Positions 44,577 through 55,431 of a stretch of DNA of 64,000 nt are shown in pieces. Numbering within the stretch: position 1 is the stretch's first letter; every line of letters begins with the position of its first letter. The stretch spans positions 1 to 64,000 of the forward strand of contig CAYXZL010000006.1 in NCBI GenBank assembly GCA_964469925.1, in the 5' to 3' direction. The stretch comes from CAYXZL01 sp964469925 (lineage in GTDB: Bacteria; Patescibacteriota; Gracilibacteria; Absconditabacterales; Absconditicoccaceae). Position numbers and translations under genes: made by a program. The notes under the pieces were generated by a model. The model did no database searches and was not told where the DNA came from. It was given only the letters and a program-made list of their open reading frames with translations.

Positions 44577-45686
44577 ATGAAAACTTGAAAAGTTAGCATA
44601 CGAGACACAAAACAACGAGAATCTTTCAGACAAGAGAAAAAGATTCAACCTTTTCGTATGAAACAAATTATTAATGAGGTTTTCAATCAGCACACCATCT
44701 GTTTCGAAGATATGACCATATTACCATTATCACTAAGAGAGAGCTTGGATAAAAACTTTTCAATAACAAGTTTACAAATAAACAAAATAATTGAAGATGA
44801 AGAAACAACCAAGTTTCTCTTCGAAACAAGCGACAAAAAAATAGTGGAAACAGTCGTCATGTATCATTTTCACAACGACGAAAAAACTGAAGAAAAGAAA
44901 CTCAATAGAATGACATTATGTATTTCCTCACAAGTAGGATGCAACGTATGATGCATTTTTTGTGTTACAGGGAAAATGTGACTACAAAAAAACTTAAAAC
45001 GAGACGAAATTCTAAGCCAAGTACTAATCGCTAACAATTACGTCAAAAAAAAACGGTGAAAAAAAGAAGATGGAACACGGCACAGCATCAGAAACGTTGT
45101 ATTTATGTGAATGGGAGAACCATTACTAAACTATCCAGCTGTGAAGACAGTATGCTGATATCTCACAGATACGCAATTTTATGGACTAAGTAGAAAACGT
45201 GTCACTGTATCAACATCCTGAGTAATACAGCCTTTGCAGCAATTTGTACAAGACAACCTACCAGTAAGTTTAGCATTTTCACTTCATAGCCCAGATCAAA
45301 AACTACGTGAAGAATTAGTACCCACCATAGCAAGATTCTATACGTTAGATAAGTTATTCGAGATATTTGACAAATACACAGCAAAAACGGGAAATAAAAT
45401 ATTTTACGAGTATGTTATGTTACACAAAGTAAACGATACCACACAGTTAGCTCATAAAACAGGAAAACTACTACAAAACAGACCTGCACACCTAAACCTT
45501 ATACCATACAATGAAAATCCAGCGATAGAAATGCAAGAGTCAACACCACAAGCAATCAAAAAGTTTAAAGATATAGTGGAAAGTTATGGAGTGCCAGTAA
45601 CCATAAGACAAAACATGTGACGTAAAGCAAAGAGTGCATGCTGACAATTATGATACGAAAAGATTCAAAGTAATATACAACAATAA
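44577..45686 (+). CDS. rlmN: 23S rRNA/tRNA adenine-C2 methyltransferase RlmN
   Basis: A radical-SAM enzyme methylating A2503 of 23S rRNA and A37 of some tRNAs (369 residues). FRMKQIINEVFNQHTICFED is the N-terminal HhH-like accessory domain. CISSQVGCNVGCIFCVTGKM has CxxxCxxC (the middle glycine is TGA), then VFMGMGEPLLNYPAV, VTVSTSGVIQPLQQ, LAFSLHSPD and LNLIPYNENP, with the methylated catalytic cysteine in KSACGQLG. I start at the ATG 44577 because starting at 44658 would cut the accessory domain. Confidence 0.93.
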
Positions 45687-45710
45687 CTACCAATTTATAT
45701 TTTCTCAAAT

Positions 45711-46382
45711 ATGCCTCAGATAATCTACCAACAAAATACACTCACAAATACACGCGTTTCAAAACAGGGAAAATATTTTTGTATAGAACATTTCAAACAC
45801 ACAAACTGAAAAAAAAAACTGTCATTAGACGATAATGCAAATTTACACTACATAGCGATTATCCAAGACAGTAATATTGATATTACTATCGAAAATAATG
45901 GCAAAAACAGCAAATCGAACATCACTGCTATCATCATAGCCAACCCGAATGAAAACAATACAATTAAATTACAAAGCAATATCTACGCCCAGCACGCACA
46001 CTCACAAATACAAATAACAAGCTTCATAAATAACAATGGAAAACTTAGCATAGAAGGGTGAGTATACATTGCACCCAATATCAGTAAAGTTATTGGTAAC
46101 CTACAAGAAACAAATATCATCCTCTGAGACAAAAACAACATTCAAGCACTACCAAAACTGGACGTTCAATCAAACGATGTCCAAGCATCACACGGTGCCA
46201 GCATAGATAAACTAGACAAAAAAAAACTATTCTATGTATCCTCAAAATGACTAACCCAACAACAAGCAAAACAATTAATGATAAAGTGATACATTACAAG
46301 TATCCTATCCAGCATGCCAACTATAACAGAAGAAAAAGTAGAAACACTAACGCATGAAGTTTTAACTAAAATTGTTCCGTAA
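45711..46382 (+). CDS. SufB/SufD-like Fe-S assembly protein (short form)
   Basis: A 223-residue protein whose second half matches the SufBD C-terminal signature: ALPKLDVQSNDVQASHGASI, DKLDKKKLFYVSSKGLTQQQ and AKQLMIKGYITSIL. The central part has the regular strand repeats of the SufBD beta-helix. It lacks the N-terminal third of full-length SufB or SufD (around 400 residues or more). No sufC or sufS is adjacent, so it either serves a complex encoded elsewhere or has another scaffold role. It is 24 bp after rlmN, itself an Fe-S enzyme. Confidence 0.75.
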
Positions 46383-46384
46383 TA

Positions 46385-46804
46385 ATGATAAAATATTTAG
46401 AAACATACTGCGACATAAACCAGATACCAGATAGTCAAACACGAATAAAGGGCTGAGAATACATTACACAACGACCTCAAGCACCACTGTACATCAAACA
46501 CCGTTACGCACCTATCTTAGAAGCTTTTCAAAAACTATTAAATAACAGACGATCATTGGAAAAGTTTATGATGTATGGAGACAGTAACAACCCCGATGTT
46601 TTCCTACAAAGCAAAAACCATAGTAGCACATACGACGCCATAACACTCACACTAAAAAAAGATACCATAAGACATAACTCACTGATCATGCTCACAGAGG
46701 AATCCATTCAGTACCTACAAAGTAAACAGAACAAAAAACGAGAGGAAACTGTCAAGAGTCTAGAAGAAAAAAAGTGTTTACTCCTACCTATACAAAGAGT
46801 ATAG
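46385..46804 (+). CDS. hypothetical protein, 139 aa
   Basis: Unrecognised. It starts two bases after the SufBD-like stop (MIKYLETYCDINQIPDSQTR) and ends 87 bp before the chosen dnaA ATG. Predicted mostly helical and charged, with basic C-terminal stretches (LQSKQNKKREETVKSLEEKK). One TGA glycine (KGGEY). Because it precedes dnaA, a replication role is conceivable, but nothing in the sequence shows it. Confidence 0.5.
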
Positions 46805-46890
46805 TACAAGGCAGGAAAGCACCCAAAAAAAATGGGAAAGTAGTGTTTTACAAACATAAAGAACTTTTATTTGATCACAAAAATAGGAGT

Positions 46891-48357
46891 ATGACAATCG
46901 ACATCTCGAAAGAGTATGATGACGGAACCAAGTCACTCCTCAAAAATTTGCGAAAAGATATCATAACAAACCTAGCCATTCATCACGACCACAAAAAGAT
47001 ATTATCATTCCTGGCAAGATGTGCTCTTATCCAAATAGACGACCAGGCACAAGATATACACGTAGGTATTCCCAATGAATTTGTCGCATCGCAAGTAAAA
47101 AAGTTTTTTGGAGAAGATATGCAAAAAAGCGTTCATCAAGTATATGGAAATCGCTTCTCATTAAGATTATCAGTGTTCCCTCCTCTACAAAAAGGAACAC
47201 ACGAACTGCACATTGATATAAAAAAACTCTTAAATATTGACACCAACAAAGCTACTGTTCCAGTAGAACAACATTTCAAAAAAGAATTAACCCAACATTT
47301 TTGAATTCTCTTTGACCGCAACTTCAGATTTGATACATTAGTCAGTTGAGCACACAACGAATTAGCAGTATCGGCAGCAACAGCCATAGCGGATAACCCC
47401 TGACAAGTTTATAACCCATTTTTCATCTACGGCAACGTATGACTAGGGAAGACACATATCATGCAAGCTGTCGGAAACCACATAATCAAAAAATACCCAG
47501 AAAAGGTGGTAGTATACTTACCTACCAGTAAGTTAATCGACGAAATTGTTATCAGTATAAGAAAAAACAAACTTGGTCAATTAATGCAAAAACTAGACCA
47601 GGTTGATGTGCTCCTATTAGATGATATTCAGTTCATAGCACAAAAAGAAAAAACTCAAGAAATATTCCACAATATATTCAATGATTTCCATAACAAGAAA
47701 AAACAAATAGTCATCACGTCAGACCGTCCACCAAAAGAACTAAACGACATAGCAGAGAGACTAAAATCACGCTTTAGTCTGTGATTGGTGGCTGATATAC
47801 AATCGCCCGATTTTGAAACCAGAATAGCAATTCTCAAAAGTAAAGCAGACACAAAATGATTTAGTATAGAGGATAAACATCTTGAAATCATTGCACAACA
47901 CATAACTACCAACGTAAGAGAACTCGAATGAGCACTGAACATCATCATCAATAAAGAAAGGTTAACTGGTAAAACACCAGATCAAGATAGCATAACCAAC
48001 TGCCTGAGAACACTATGATACATAGCAGCAGAACCTACAAAAGAAGTTGCAACATCAAACGGAACATACATCTCTAGAACACTGAACTTCAACGATATAG
48101 TATTTAAGGTGGCAAATTATTACCAACTCACCACCGAAGACATAAAAAGCGAAAGCAGAAAAAAAGAAATATCACAGGCCAGACAATTACTCATGTTAAT
48201 AGCCAAAAAAGAATTTAATCGAACACTAGAAAGAATCGGCACATACTTCGGTGGCAAAAACCACGCTACTGTCATATATGCCATCAAAAATATAGAAGAC
48301 AAAATCAAATCAGATGAATATGTATCCAAAGACTACGAAAAAATTATGAAAGAGTAA
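46891..48357 (+). CDS. dnaA: chromosomal replication initiator protein DnaA
   Basis: A 488-residue initiator. Domain I has ILSFLARCALIQIDDQAQDI and NEFVASQVKKFFGEDMQKS. The AAA+ core has FIYGNVGLGKTHIMQAVGNH (Walker A, glycine by TGA), VDVLLLDDIQFIAQKEKTQE (Walker B), TSDRPPKELNDIAERLKSRF (sensor I region) and VRELEGALNIIINKE (sensor II). Domain IV ends with the DNA-binding signature YFGGKNHATVIYAIKNIEDK. The frame is open upstream to a GTG at 46774 (39 more residues, overlapping the previous gene by 31 bp). I prefer the ATG at 46891, which gives the usual length. No cluster of DnaA boxes is visible nearby. Confidence 0.94.
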
Positions 48358-48455
48358 AAACACGTATGATTTCATATAAGAAATATCCAAGATTGAATAA
48401 CACAATACTACCCATTACGAGAGAACATGTTTTATTTAAGTAATTTGTGTGGTAA

Positions 48456-49343
48456 ATGGGATTACCAAAGTATCACGAGACATTTCTTCCAATATTAGAG
48501 GTGCTTAGCACTACAGGACCTCTTGATCATAGAAACTTATGCCTTCGTGTTCGTGGCGATTACTATTCTGATTTATCACAAGATTTGCTTGATAAAAAAA
48601 CAACTACTGGTGCAAATGTTCTACTTGATCGTATAGGTCGAGGAAAATCGTATTTAAAAATGGGAAAATTTGTTGATTATCCAAAACGTGGAATGGTACA
48701 AATTACAGAAAAAGGGGAAAAGGCTTTAAAAAACAAATTAACTTTACATGATCTTCAAAACGACCCTGATTTTGTATCTCACCGTGAAGCTCAGAAAAGT
48801 AAAAAAGAAAATAAAATTGATGAAATGTCAATTAATAACGCATCTCCTCAAGATTTGATAGATGAAGGTTTTAAGATAATTGAAACTCAAGTAAAAGTTG
48901 ACTTATTAGAGAGAGTAAAAAATCTAGATCCTTACTATTTTGAAAAAGTCATCTTAATCCTATTAAAAAAAATGGGATATGGTGATTTCATAGAAACACC
49001 TAAGTCTAGAGACGGAGGAATTGATGGAATTATTAATGAGGACAAACTTGGTCTTGATAAAATCTATATTCAGGCAAAACGCTATGCTGAAAACAAAGTC
49101 CATGCGAAAGAGATTGCTTATTTTATTTGAGCAATGAGTAGAGATACTACAAAAGGCATTTTTGTAACTACAAGCTCATTTGATGATGGTGCTATTAAAA
49201 AGGCTCATGATGCGCAACATAAAATCATTCTAATAGACGGAAGCAAATTTGTGGACCTCATGCATCAATATGGTGTAGGCGTACAAGTACGCAATATCTA
49301 TGAAGTCAAAGAAATTGATGAAGACTTTTTTGAAGGAAATTAG
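48456..49343 (+). CDS. Mrr-type restriction endonuclease
   Basis: A 295-residue protein with an N-terminal winged-helix domain (MGLPKYHETFLPILEVLSTT to RGMVQITEKGEKAL) and a C-terminal PD-(D/E)xK nuclease: LDPYYFEKVILILLKKMGYG, SRDGGIDGIINEDKL and YIQAKRYAENKVHAKEIAYF, then FIGAMSRDTTKGIFVTTSSF. Mrr enzymes cut modified DNA. Its base and codon use differ from neighbours: T-rich third positions and, of about two dozen glycines, only the one in YFIGAM uses TGA. This points to recent acquisition from a standard-code donor with one codon already converted. Confidence 0.88.
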
Positions 49344-49416
49344 CTTTTCATCACGACCAAAATTTCTAAGGCAGCAAAAGGGAAACACAAAGATCATCAC
49401 ATTCACGATCTAGATA

Positions 49417-49788
49417 TTAAGCACCCAAACCAGGTATTCCACCACCTCACATCATACTAGCCAGTTGAGATGGATCGAATCCCAACACTTCTTTTGTTTT
49501 TTCAGCAACAACTTCTTGTGCTTTGTTTTGAGCCTTTGTAAAACATTCCTTGATAGTATTTTCTAGTTCGCTTTTTTTATCAGGAGAGAGAAGACTAATA
49601 TCATTGATACTAATATCCTTAAGTTTCATTTCTCCGGTAATATCAATGGTAACAGCACCTTCTTGAGACACACCATGAGAGTCTTGATACTGACCCTGTT
49701 TAGCTCTAATCAGAAGGTTTTTAAGTTTGTCCTGCAACTTTTTGTACTTATCATACATCTGCTTCATTTCACCTAACTTTCCAAACAT
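49417..49788 (-). CDS. YbaB/EbfC family nucleoid-associated protein
   Basis: A 123-residue DNA-binding protein of the YbaB family. MFGKLGEMKQMYDKYKKLQD is the N-terminal helix, GAVTIDITGEMKLKDISIND the strand region and AQEVVAEKTKEVLGFDPSQL the C-terminal helix, ending MMGGGIPGLGA through TGA glycines. The last residues resemble the GxGLPG end of homologues. In other bacteria ybaB follows dnaX. Here it follows the transketolase-like gene by 81 bp. No recR was found beside it. Confidence 0.88.
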
Positions 49789-49869
49789 GAGACTCTACAA
49801 CAAGAATAAATACAACCAAAAAGTAGTAATACATATAGCAAATGCAAGAAGCAATACCCTCAAACATAA

Positions 49870-50769
49870 CTAAACACAACTAGCACAGATGCGAGCGACA
49901 AGTCATTCGACATCAAAAACGGCTTCCTCATGACAGTACTCTAACATAAGTGTTTGAACATCGCCATAGATGGGTGTTAAAACAGTTAAAACAAGATCAG
50001 AAATGCCAGCATCAAAAATCGCTGATTTCAACAAAGGAAGAATACTAACCATGTCATGATCTAACACAAAGATTAGCTTACCAGTGGTCTTTATGCTTTG
50101 CAACACTTCCCCAGAAAGAAAAAATTGGTAATGCGATAATGCAAACACATCAACCAACAATGATTGAGTTTTACAACCACTATAGATAGCTTGAGCATAG
50201 TTTAGATATTGTCCTCACAAGACAACAGTAGCATCATTGCCTTCACATCCAAGTCTAGTAAAAGAAAAAAATCAAGACTCATCAAGATAAGGAGGATGCA
50301 CTTCGACCACGATCTGCTGAAGAATCCTTATATAACAAGGCAAACCACTAAAAATCAAAGCATTAAATTGCTGCAAAGAGATAGGCTCAAAAACAGAAAG
50401 ATAAGGAAAAACATTGTAGACATCAGTAATGTCATGCTCATCCTTTGAAAGCAAACTAGTAACACCCACCCCCATATTAACAATAGTAACAACTCATCAC
50501 TGCAGACGATAATGGTCGAGCCACGGCAAAAGATAAATACTCGAGATATTCTTCAAAAGCAACAAAATAGAAGATTTTTGCTCAAGAAAAGCAACCAACT
50601 CTCAATTCACAGAAAAATCATATCAGAAACTACCCAAAGTATATATAGTGAAATCGAACGATTCCGAATTCTCAACAACAAGATCAGTAACTAAAAAACG
50701 ATATTTACCATGAAGTGACAAGAGAAAGGAATCACTCAAACAATATTCGTACAAATCTACTCACTGCAT
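49870..50769 (-). CDS. transketolase-like C-terminal (pyrimidine-binding and C-domain) protein
   Basis: A 299-residue protein resembling the C-terminal half of split transketolases. HYRLQGGVVTIVNMGVGVTS, NVFPYLSVFEPISLQQFNAL and GLPCYIRILQQ recall the pyrimidine-binding domain (loop with PGVG, then L.GM.V..P.D), and VVLWGQYLNYAQAIYSG through VLTPIYGDVQTL recalls the C-terminal domain. The catalytic glutamate and the thiamine-contacting residues are not obvious, and the N-terminal ThDP-binding half is not adjacent, so it may need a partner elsewhere or be non-catalytic. It is 23 bp after dnaE. Confidence 0.5.
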
Positions 50770-50792
50770 GGTGAAAAAAACAACATAAAGAA

Positions 50793-53693
50793 CTAGTCCA
50801 ACAATGCCTGTACCCTCTGTAATCCTTCAGCTGAAAGTTGGTATTGCTTAGTACCGACACGTACAACAATATCTCAAACATATTCCTTTACGATCCAAGC
50901 AAGCTCATGAATGACATTCAATTCATCAGGTAAGACAAAACTACGAGTATCTGCTCAATCTCCTCCATCTTCTCCAAAACGTCAAATCAGATCTCATCAA
51001 TCCGTAGAGGAAGTGTTTTCATCAGAATCCTCACCCACTCAGACTGCACTACCATGTAAAGACGTAATATCAAAACTTTTTTTTCTTTGAGCCTTAACAG
51101 AAAAAACTGATAATTTTGGATCATATCTGTTAGCCTTCTTTGCTAAGTCAATTAATTCATCCAATCACAATGAGACAATTTTTTCTAAACTCAAACTACG
51201 TCACTTGTATCCATGTATAATGAGTATATCAAATGGCTTATAATCCAAAATATCACTAACAAAAAACTCTAATCACCCAGATGCATCTTCTACCTTAATA
51301 AAGAAACCTTTTTTCCTCGCCCTCTGAATTGATTTAACAAAACAAATCATAACCACGGGACCATAATTATCAACATCCTTAAATTGCGAAATGAAAGTAT
51401 ATTTTTTCAGGTAAGGATACAGGCCATCAAAAGGGTGAACAGAAACAAAAGTCTTAAATACCTCATATTCCATCATAATCTTTTCCATTAGCGTGCTCTC
51501 ACACACAATATCAAAACGAATCTCAGAAGCTATATCCATGCCACCAAACAGTCACCCATCAGACTGCTGATTAACCTTTCACCACTCCAATAAAACCTGT
51601 ACATGACTCCATAGAGTCTTACGATCAGCAAAAACATCAAGTGCTCAGGATTTAATAAGTCACTCCAAGGATTTTTTGTTAATTACCTTATCGCATCTTT
51701 GAAGAAAATTTTCCAAAGATACATAGGCCCCATTATTCTCCCTTTCTTGCTCAATATATTCTCAAACCTCATAGCCTATCCCCTTAACAGACAGAAATCA
51801 CAACCTAACCGTATCATCGATAGCAGCAACATGGTTAAAAGAAACAGTAACATCCGGCAAAAGAACTGGAATACCTTGCTCTTTAACCTCATCAATAAAA
51901 AAACTGAGTTTATCAGTATCTTCTTCCTTTGATCTCAATAACGCAGCCGCAAACTCAACAGGGTAGTGTGCCTTGAGATAACCAGTTTGGTATGCAATGA
52001 GACTATAACAGACTGAATGAGATTTATTGAAAGAGTAAGACGCCGCTGGTTCAATCATTTTTTCGTAAATATACTGAGATGTCTCTGGTTTATAACCTCT
52101 ATACACTGCTGCTTTCTCTACAAACTCTTTCTTAACTTGCTCAATAACTTCCTTTATCTTTTTACCAATTCATCTTCTTAAAATATCTGCTTCTGCTAAA
52201 GAAAATCAGGCCATCGATTGAACCAAGAACATCAGCTGCTCCTGATAAACAGCAATACCATATGTTAAATTCATAATGGGATCAAGATCAGAGAACAGCT
52301 TTGTTTCCTCATCTCTTGCCACATCTTCACCATACAAACTAACCAACGCAGATCTTAATTCATCAGACATATAGGTAACAAGCTCTTCACCGTGCTTTCT
52401 AGCAATGTACCTTGGAATAAATTCCATAGGGCCTGGACGATACAAGGCACTCATGGCAACCAAATCATTGATATCCGATGCCTTGAGTTGAACCAAAAAA
52501 CGTCTCATTCAGGATCACTCAAATTGAAAGATACCAGTTGTGTTACCTTTTTGAAAAATTTCTTCATAAGTGTATGCATCATCCAAGGGAGGCTGAAAAG
52601 ACATACTAGCAAAAAAATGCTTAAATATATGGGGCAAGTCTCTTCACTCCTTCTTGTGCTTAGCACGAATAATTTTAATACAATTTTTAATAACACTAAG
52701 ATTCCTCAATCACAAAAAGTCCATTTTTAAAAGACCAATCGTTTCCAAAGTCTTACCATCATACTGACTGACAAACATCGTCTCTTGTCACTCTTGTTGC
52801 ATTCTATCAATAGGCTCTACAGCAGTATAAGTTGTGACAGGATCAGGTGCTATAATAATACCACAAGCATGCACTCACAATTGTCTCAAATTCCCCTCCA
52901 AAACAATTCACAAATCAACAGCACGCCTAATCGAATCATCAGTATCATACTGAGAAATAAAGTCTGGATAATCATGTGGAGATGATAACATATCAGAAAA
53001 AGAAGCCCCTGTTACTAAATTGGAAACAGCATTAGCCTTATCAAAGGGCAAACCCATCGCACGAGCACTATCCTTAAAGGCTGCTTTTGTAGCCAACTGC
53101 ATATATGTGCCAATAGCACAAACTTTATCATTACCATAACGCTCAGTAACATAACGAATCACTCTATCCCTCAAAGTATCCTCAAAATCTATATCAAAAT
53201 CTGGCATGGAAATACGAGCTGGGTTGAGAAACCTTTCAAAAAGCAAGCCATAAACCAAAGGATCAACATCAGTAATAGACAAAAACCAAGCAAGCAAAGA
53301 ACCAGCACCAGATCACCTTCAAGGTCATACCATGATAGTATGTTGCTTAGCCCACACGATAAAATCCTGTACAATAAGGAAATAAGTATTAAATCACATT
53401 TCTTTTATAACCTTCAGCTCATATTCCAAACGAACAATATAATCCTCATAAGAAAATCAACCCAGCTTAATTGATCACTGCGTATCCAAAAAATTTCTTT
53501 TAAACGAACTGTAAGTTGACTGTGTCAGGTTCCTTAATTCATCAGGAAGTACATCCTGCAACTTTTTGTTCAAAGTATTTCCTTTTGCCAACCTGACAAG
53601 GTTAACAATCATGGTTTCGTCCCATCACAAAGAGAAATGAGAACTCATTCCATGATATGCCCTATAACGCAACTCAAACTCAAATATATCCAT
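50793..53693 (-). CDS. dnaE: DNA polymerase III subunit alpha lacking the PHP domain
   Basis: Replicative polymerase catalytic subunit, 966 residues. Palm and fingers are intact: IKEMGFNTYFLIVQDFIVWA, VGPGRGSGAGSLLAW with three TGA glycines, RISMPDFDIDFEDTLRD (catalytic aspartates), ALYRPGPMEFIPRY, YGIAVYQEQLMFLVQ and YSFNKSHSVCYSLIAYQTGY. An OB domain (FISQFKDVDNYGPVVMICF) and C-terminal part (VVRVGTKQYQLSAEGLQRVQ) follow. The first 40 residues align with the end of the PHP domain. The roughly 250-residue PHP domain found at the start of bacterial DnaE is absent. An in-frame TAA at 53730 and a promoter just upstream show that the start is natural. Confidence 0.93.
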
Positions 53694-53729
53694 ACAAACT
53701 CATAACGTTAAAGGGGAAGGCAACACCTC

Positions 53730-53757
53730 TTAATACTACTTTGTAAAGTATTTGCAA
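53730..53757 (-). promoter_or_regulatory. probable promoter of dnaE
   Basis: On the minus strand TTGCAA (53757-53752) is followed after 16 bp by TATTAA (53735-53730), four and five matches to consensus. The predicted start near 53722 would give a leader of about 30 nt to the ATG at 53693. It lies immediately downstream of a terminator for the pilin-like genes, so dnaE is its own unit. Confidence 0.5.
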
Positions 53758-53760
53758 AAG

Positions 53761-53790
53761 AAAAAACTCCTCCTAAAACAAGAAGAAGCT
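53761..53790 (-). terminator. intrinsic terminator downstream of pilin-like genes
   Basis: Read on the minus strand, AGCTTCTTCT pairs with AGGAGGAGTT over ten consecutive pairs when G-U is allowed, with a TGTTTT loop and a run of six T (plus-strand A at 53761-53766). It lies 31 bp after the stop of the last pilin-like gene. Confidence 0.6.
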
Positions 53791-53821
53791 TTTTATGTAG
53801 CATAAAATCTAATATACAAGA

Positions 53822-54241
53822 CTAGGTAGTCACAAGACCCAAAACAAAGAAAATCAAACTCACCACCAACCACGCAACAGCTATGAAAGCTAGTCACAAA
53901 GCGGCATTTTTCAAAATCGTGAATCATTTCTTGTAACCATCATCGCTACCAGCCGCCGTAATCATAGTAAATCAACCATAAAGCAAGATAACAAGTGCGA
54001 TAAACGCCAACAATCCCAAAACATAGTTAATAAACCTCTTAACAACGTCCAATAGTCTTTCCTGCTGACCAGTAGCGGTATCTCCAACATTCACTGTATC
54101 AGACGAAGTACCTCCAGGGGAATTGGTAGACGGATTGTCTACAAACCTTCCTCATCACTGCAAACCATTAGCCTGCACAGTAGCTACTCACATAGTAACG
54201 ACTCACAAAAGGCCAAGAACATAAACTGCTAGTTTTTTCAT
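53822..54241 (-). CDS. two-helix pilin-like protein (TrbC/VirB2-like), copy 1
   Basis: A 139-residue protein with a cleavable signal (MKKLAVYVLGLLGVVTMGVA, then TVQA), a Gly/Ser/Thr-rich linker, and a two-helix C-terminal domain: VVKRFINYVLGLLAFIALVI then LYGGFTMITAAGSDDGYKKG and FTILKNAALGLAFIAVAWLV. The GGFxMxxAAGSDDGYKKGxxIxxNAxxG block is the hallmark of the small CPR TrbC/VirB2-like pilin family. Most glycines in it are TGA. It is the most diverged of three tandem copies and is followed by a terminator. Confidence 0.65.
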
Positions 54242-54327
54242 TGCTATTGTATACTAAAGATGCTAAAGAGTAATATAACTGACTGAGTATAAGTATATAA
54301 GTTCACGTACCATTTTGCAAATTTTAT

Positions 54328-54789
54328 TTACGGACCAGTAACAATATCCAAAACATAAAAGATCAAACTAACGAGAAGCCAGGAAAATGCGATAAAAGCA
54401 AGTGCAATAGCAGCATTCTTCAAAATCGTGAATCATTTTTTGTAACCATCATCACTCTCCGCGGCAAAAAGCATTTGTAATCATCACCAAATCAACAAAA
54501 TAAGAGTGATCAAGGCTAATAACCCTAAAATATAATTAATAACCTTCTTAACGCCATCAAGGATCTTTTCATCAGCATCTTGTGCCGACTGAGGAACATC
54601 GATCGTATCAGAACCCAAAGATCAAACACCACTTGGATTACTTCATTGTATAGCTGGATTTGACAAAAAGCTTCAACCTCATCAACCTTGTCAAGCACTA
54701 GCGAAAACAATTCAGATCAAACTTCCTCAAGCAGAAAAAGTCAACACAGCGAAAACATAAAACAAAAGCTTTTTTAGAAACAGAATCAT
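54328..54789 (-). CDS. two-helix pilin-like protein (TrbC/VirB2-like), copy 2
   Basis: A 153-residue paralogue. A hydrophobic leader (LLFYVFAVLTFSAGGSLIG then IVFASA) is followed by a short glycine run made largely of TGA codons (QGGGGSF) and a linker ending SAQDADEKILDGVKKVI. The C-terminal part NYILGLLALITLILLIWGG, LQMLFAAESDDGYKKGFTIL and KNAAIALAFIAFSWLLVS is almost the same as copy 3. The two genes share a 177 bp block (54376-54552 and 54961-55137) with only about six differences, so these halves duplicated or were converted recently while the N-terminal parts differ. Confidence 0.65.
54376..54552. repeat. 177 bp near-identical block, copy A (with 54961-55137)
   Basis: Direct repeat within two adjacent pilin-like genes. 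By my count there are about six mismatches over 177 bp at an offset of 585, roughly 97 percent identity, including synonymous sites, whereas flanking sequence is unrelated. The block starts in the second helix and ends at the VKKVIN region. Confidence 0.85.
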
Positions 54790-54915
54790 AGCCAAATAAT
54801 GAACTACTAAAACCTAACAAAGTAAACTATACACGCCAACGTTAACCAACAAAAAAAGTAAAACGACAAGCATCAATTATAGGTAGACAGTTACGATAAA
54901 AAACATAACATACGC

Positions 54916-55308
54916 CTATTGAGTAACAACATCAAGAAAATAAAAGATAAAACTCACAATAAGCCAAGAAAGTGCGATAAAAGCAAGTGCAATAGCAGCG
55001 TTCTTCAAGATCGTGAATCATTTTTTGTAACCATCATCACTCTCCGCAGCAAAAAGCATTTGTAATCATCACCAAATCAACAAAATAAGAGTGATCAAGG
55101 CTAACAACCCTAAAATATAATTAATAACCTTCTTAACAACATCCAAAATATTCTCTTGTTGGTTTTCTCCAGATCAGGGAACTTTGACATCAGATACATT
55201 TTGTTCATTAATTCCAAATCAATCCTGAAAAGTCTGTGCCAATAAAAAAGAAGGATAAAAAAAACATAAAGAGAATCATAGTCCCAATAATGTTTTTTTC
55301 AAAAACAT
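54916..55308 (-). CDS. two-helix pilin-like protein (TrbC/VirB2-like), copy 3
   Basis: A 130-residue paralogue, first in transcription order. The leader MFLKKTLLGLGFSLCFFYPS (with FLLAQ after it) looks like a signal peptide, the linker is short (DVKVPGSGENQQENILDVVK) and the C-terminal two-helix part matches copy 2 nearly exactly. Such proteins are thought to form pili or pseudopili in CPR bacteria, though the family role is inferred. The gene is divergent from the penicillin-binding protein gene, 123 bp apart. Confidence 0.65.
54961..55137. repeat. 177 bp near-identical block, copy B (with 54376-54552)
   Basis: Second copy of the direct repeat in the pilin-like array, in the gene at 54916-55308. 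Mismatches I see are near 54966, 54971, 54999, 55008, 55048 and 55104. Confidence 0.85.
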
Positions 55309-55431
55309 AGAGAAAAGCAAAATAAACAACCAGCAACAATGATAATCGAGCACTACGTTTTTGCAAACTTTTAGCCTTGATTTCAACGAACTTCTTACCA
55401 TATAAGAGGAAGTATTTGGCTACAAAACTCA

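Noticed and set aside
46774..46890. GTG start of dnaA at 46774
   Set aside because: It overlaps the previous gene and adds 39 basic residues beyond the usual DnaA length. It is kept only as an alternative.
12001..48000. CRISPR array, transposase or tRNA genes
   Set aside because: I saw no evenly spaced repeats, no transposase motifs or terminal inverted repeats, and no cloverleaf with a GTTCRA arm. A covariance-model scan could still reveal a tRNA missed by eye.
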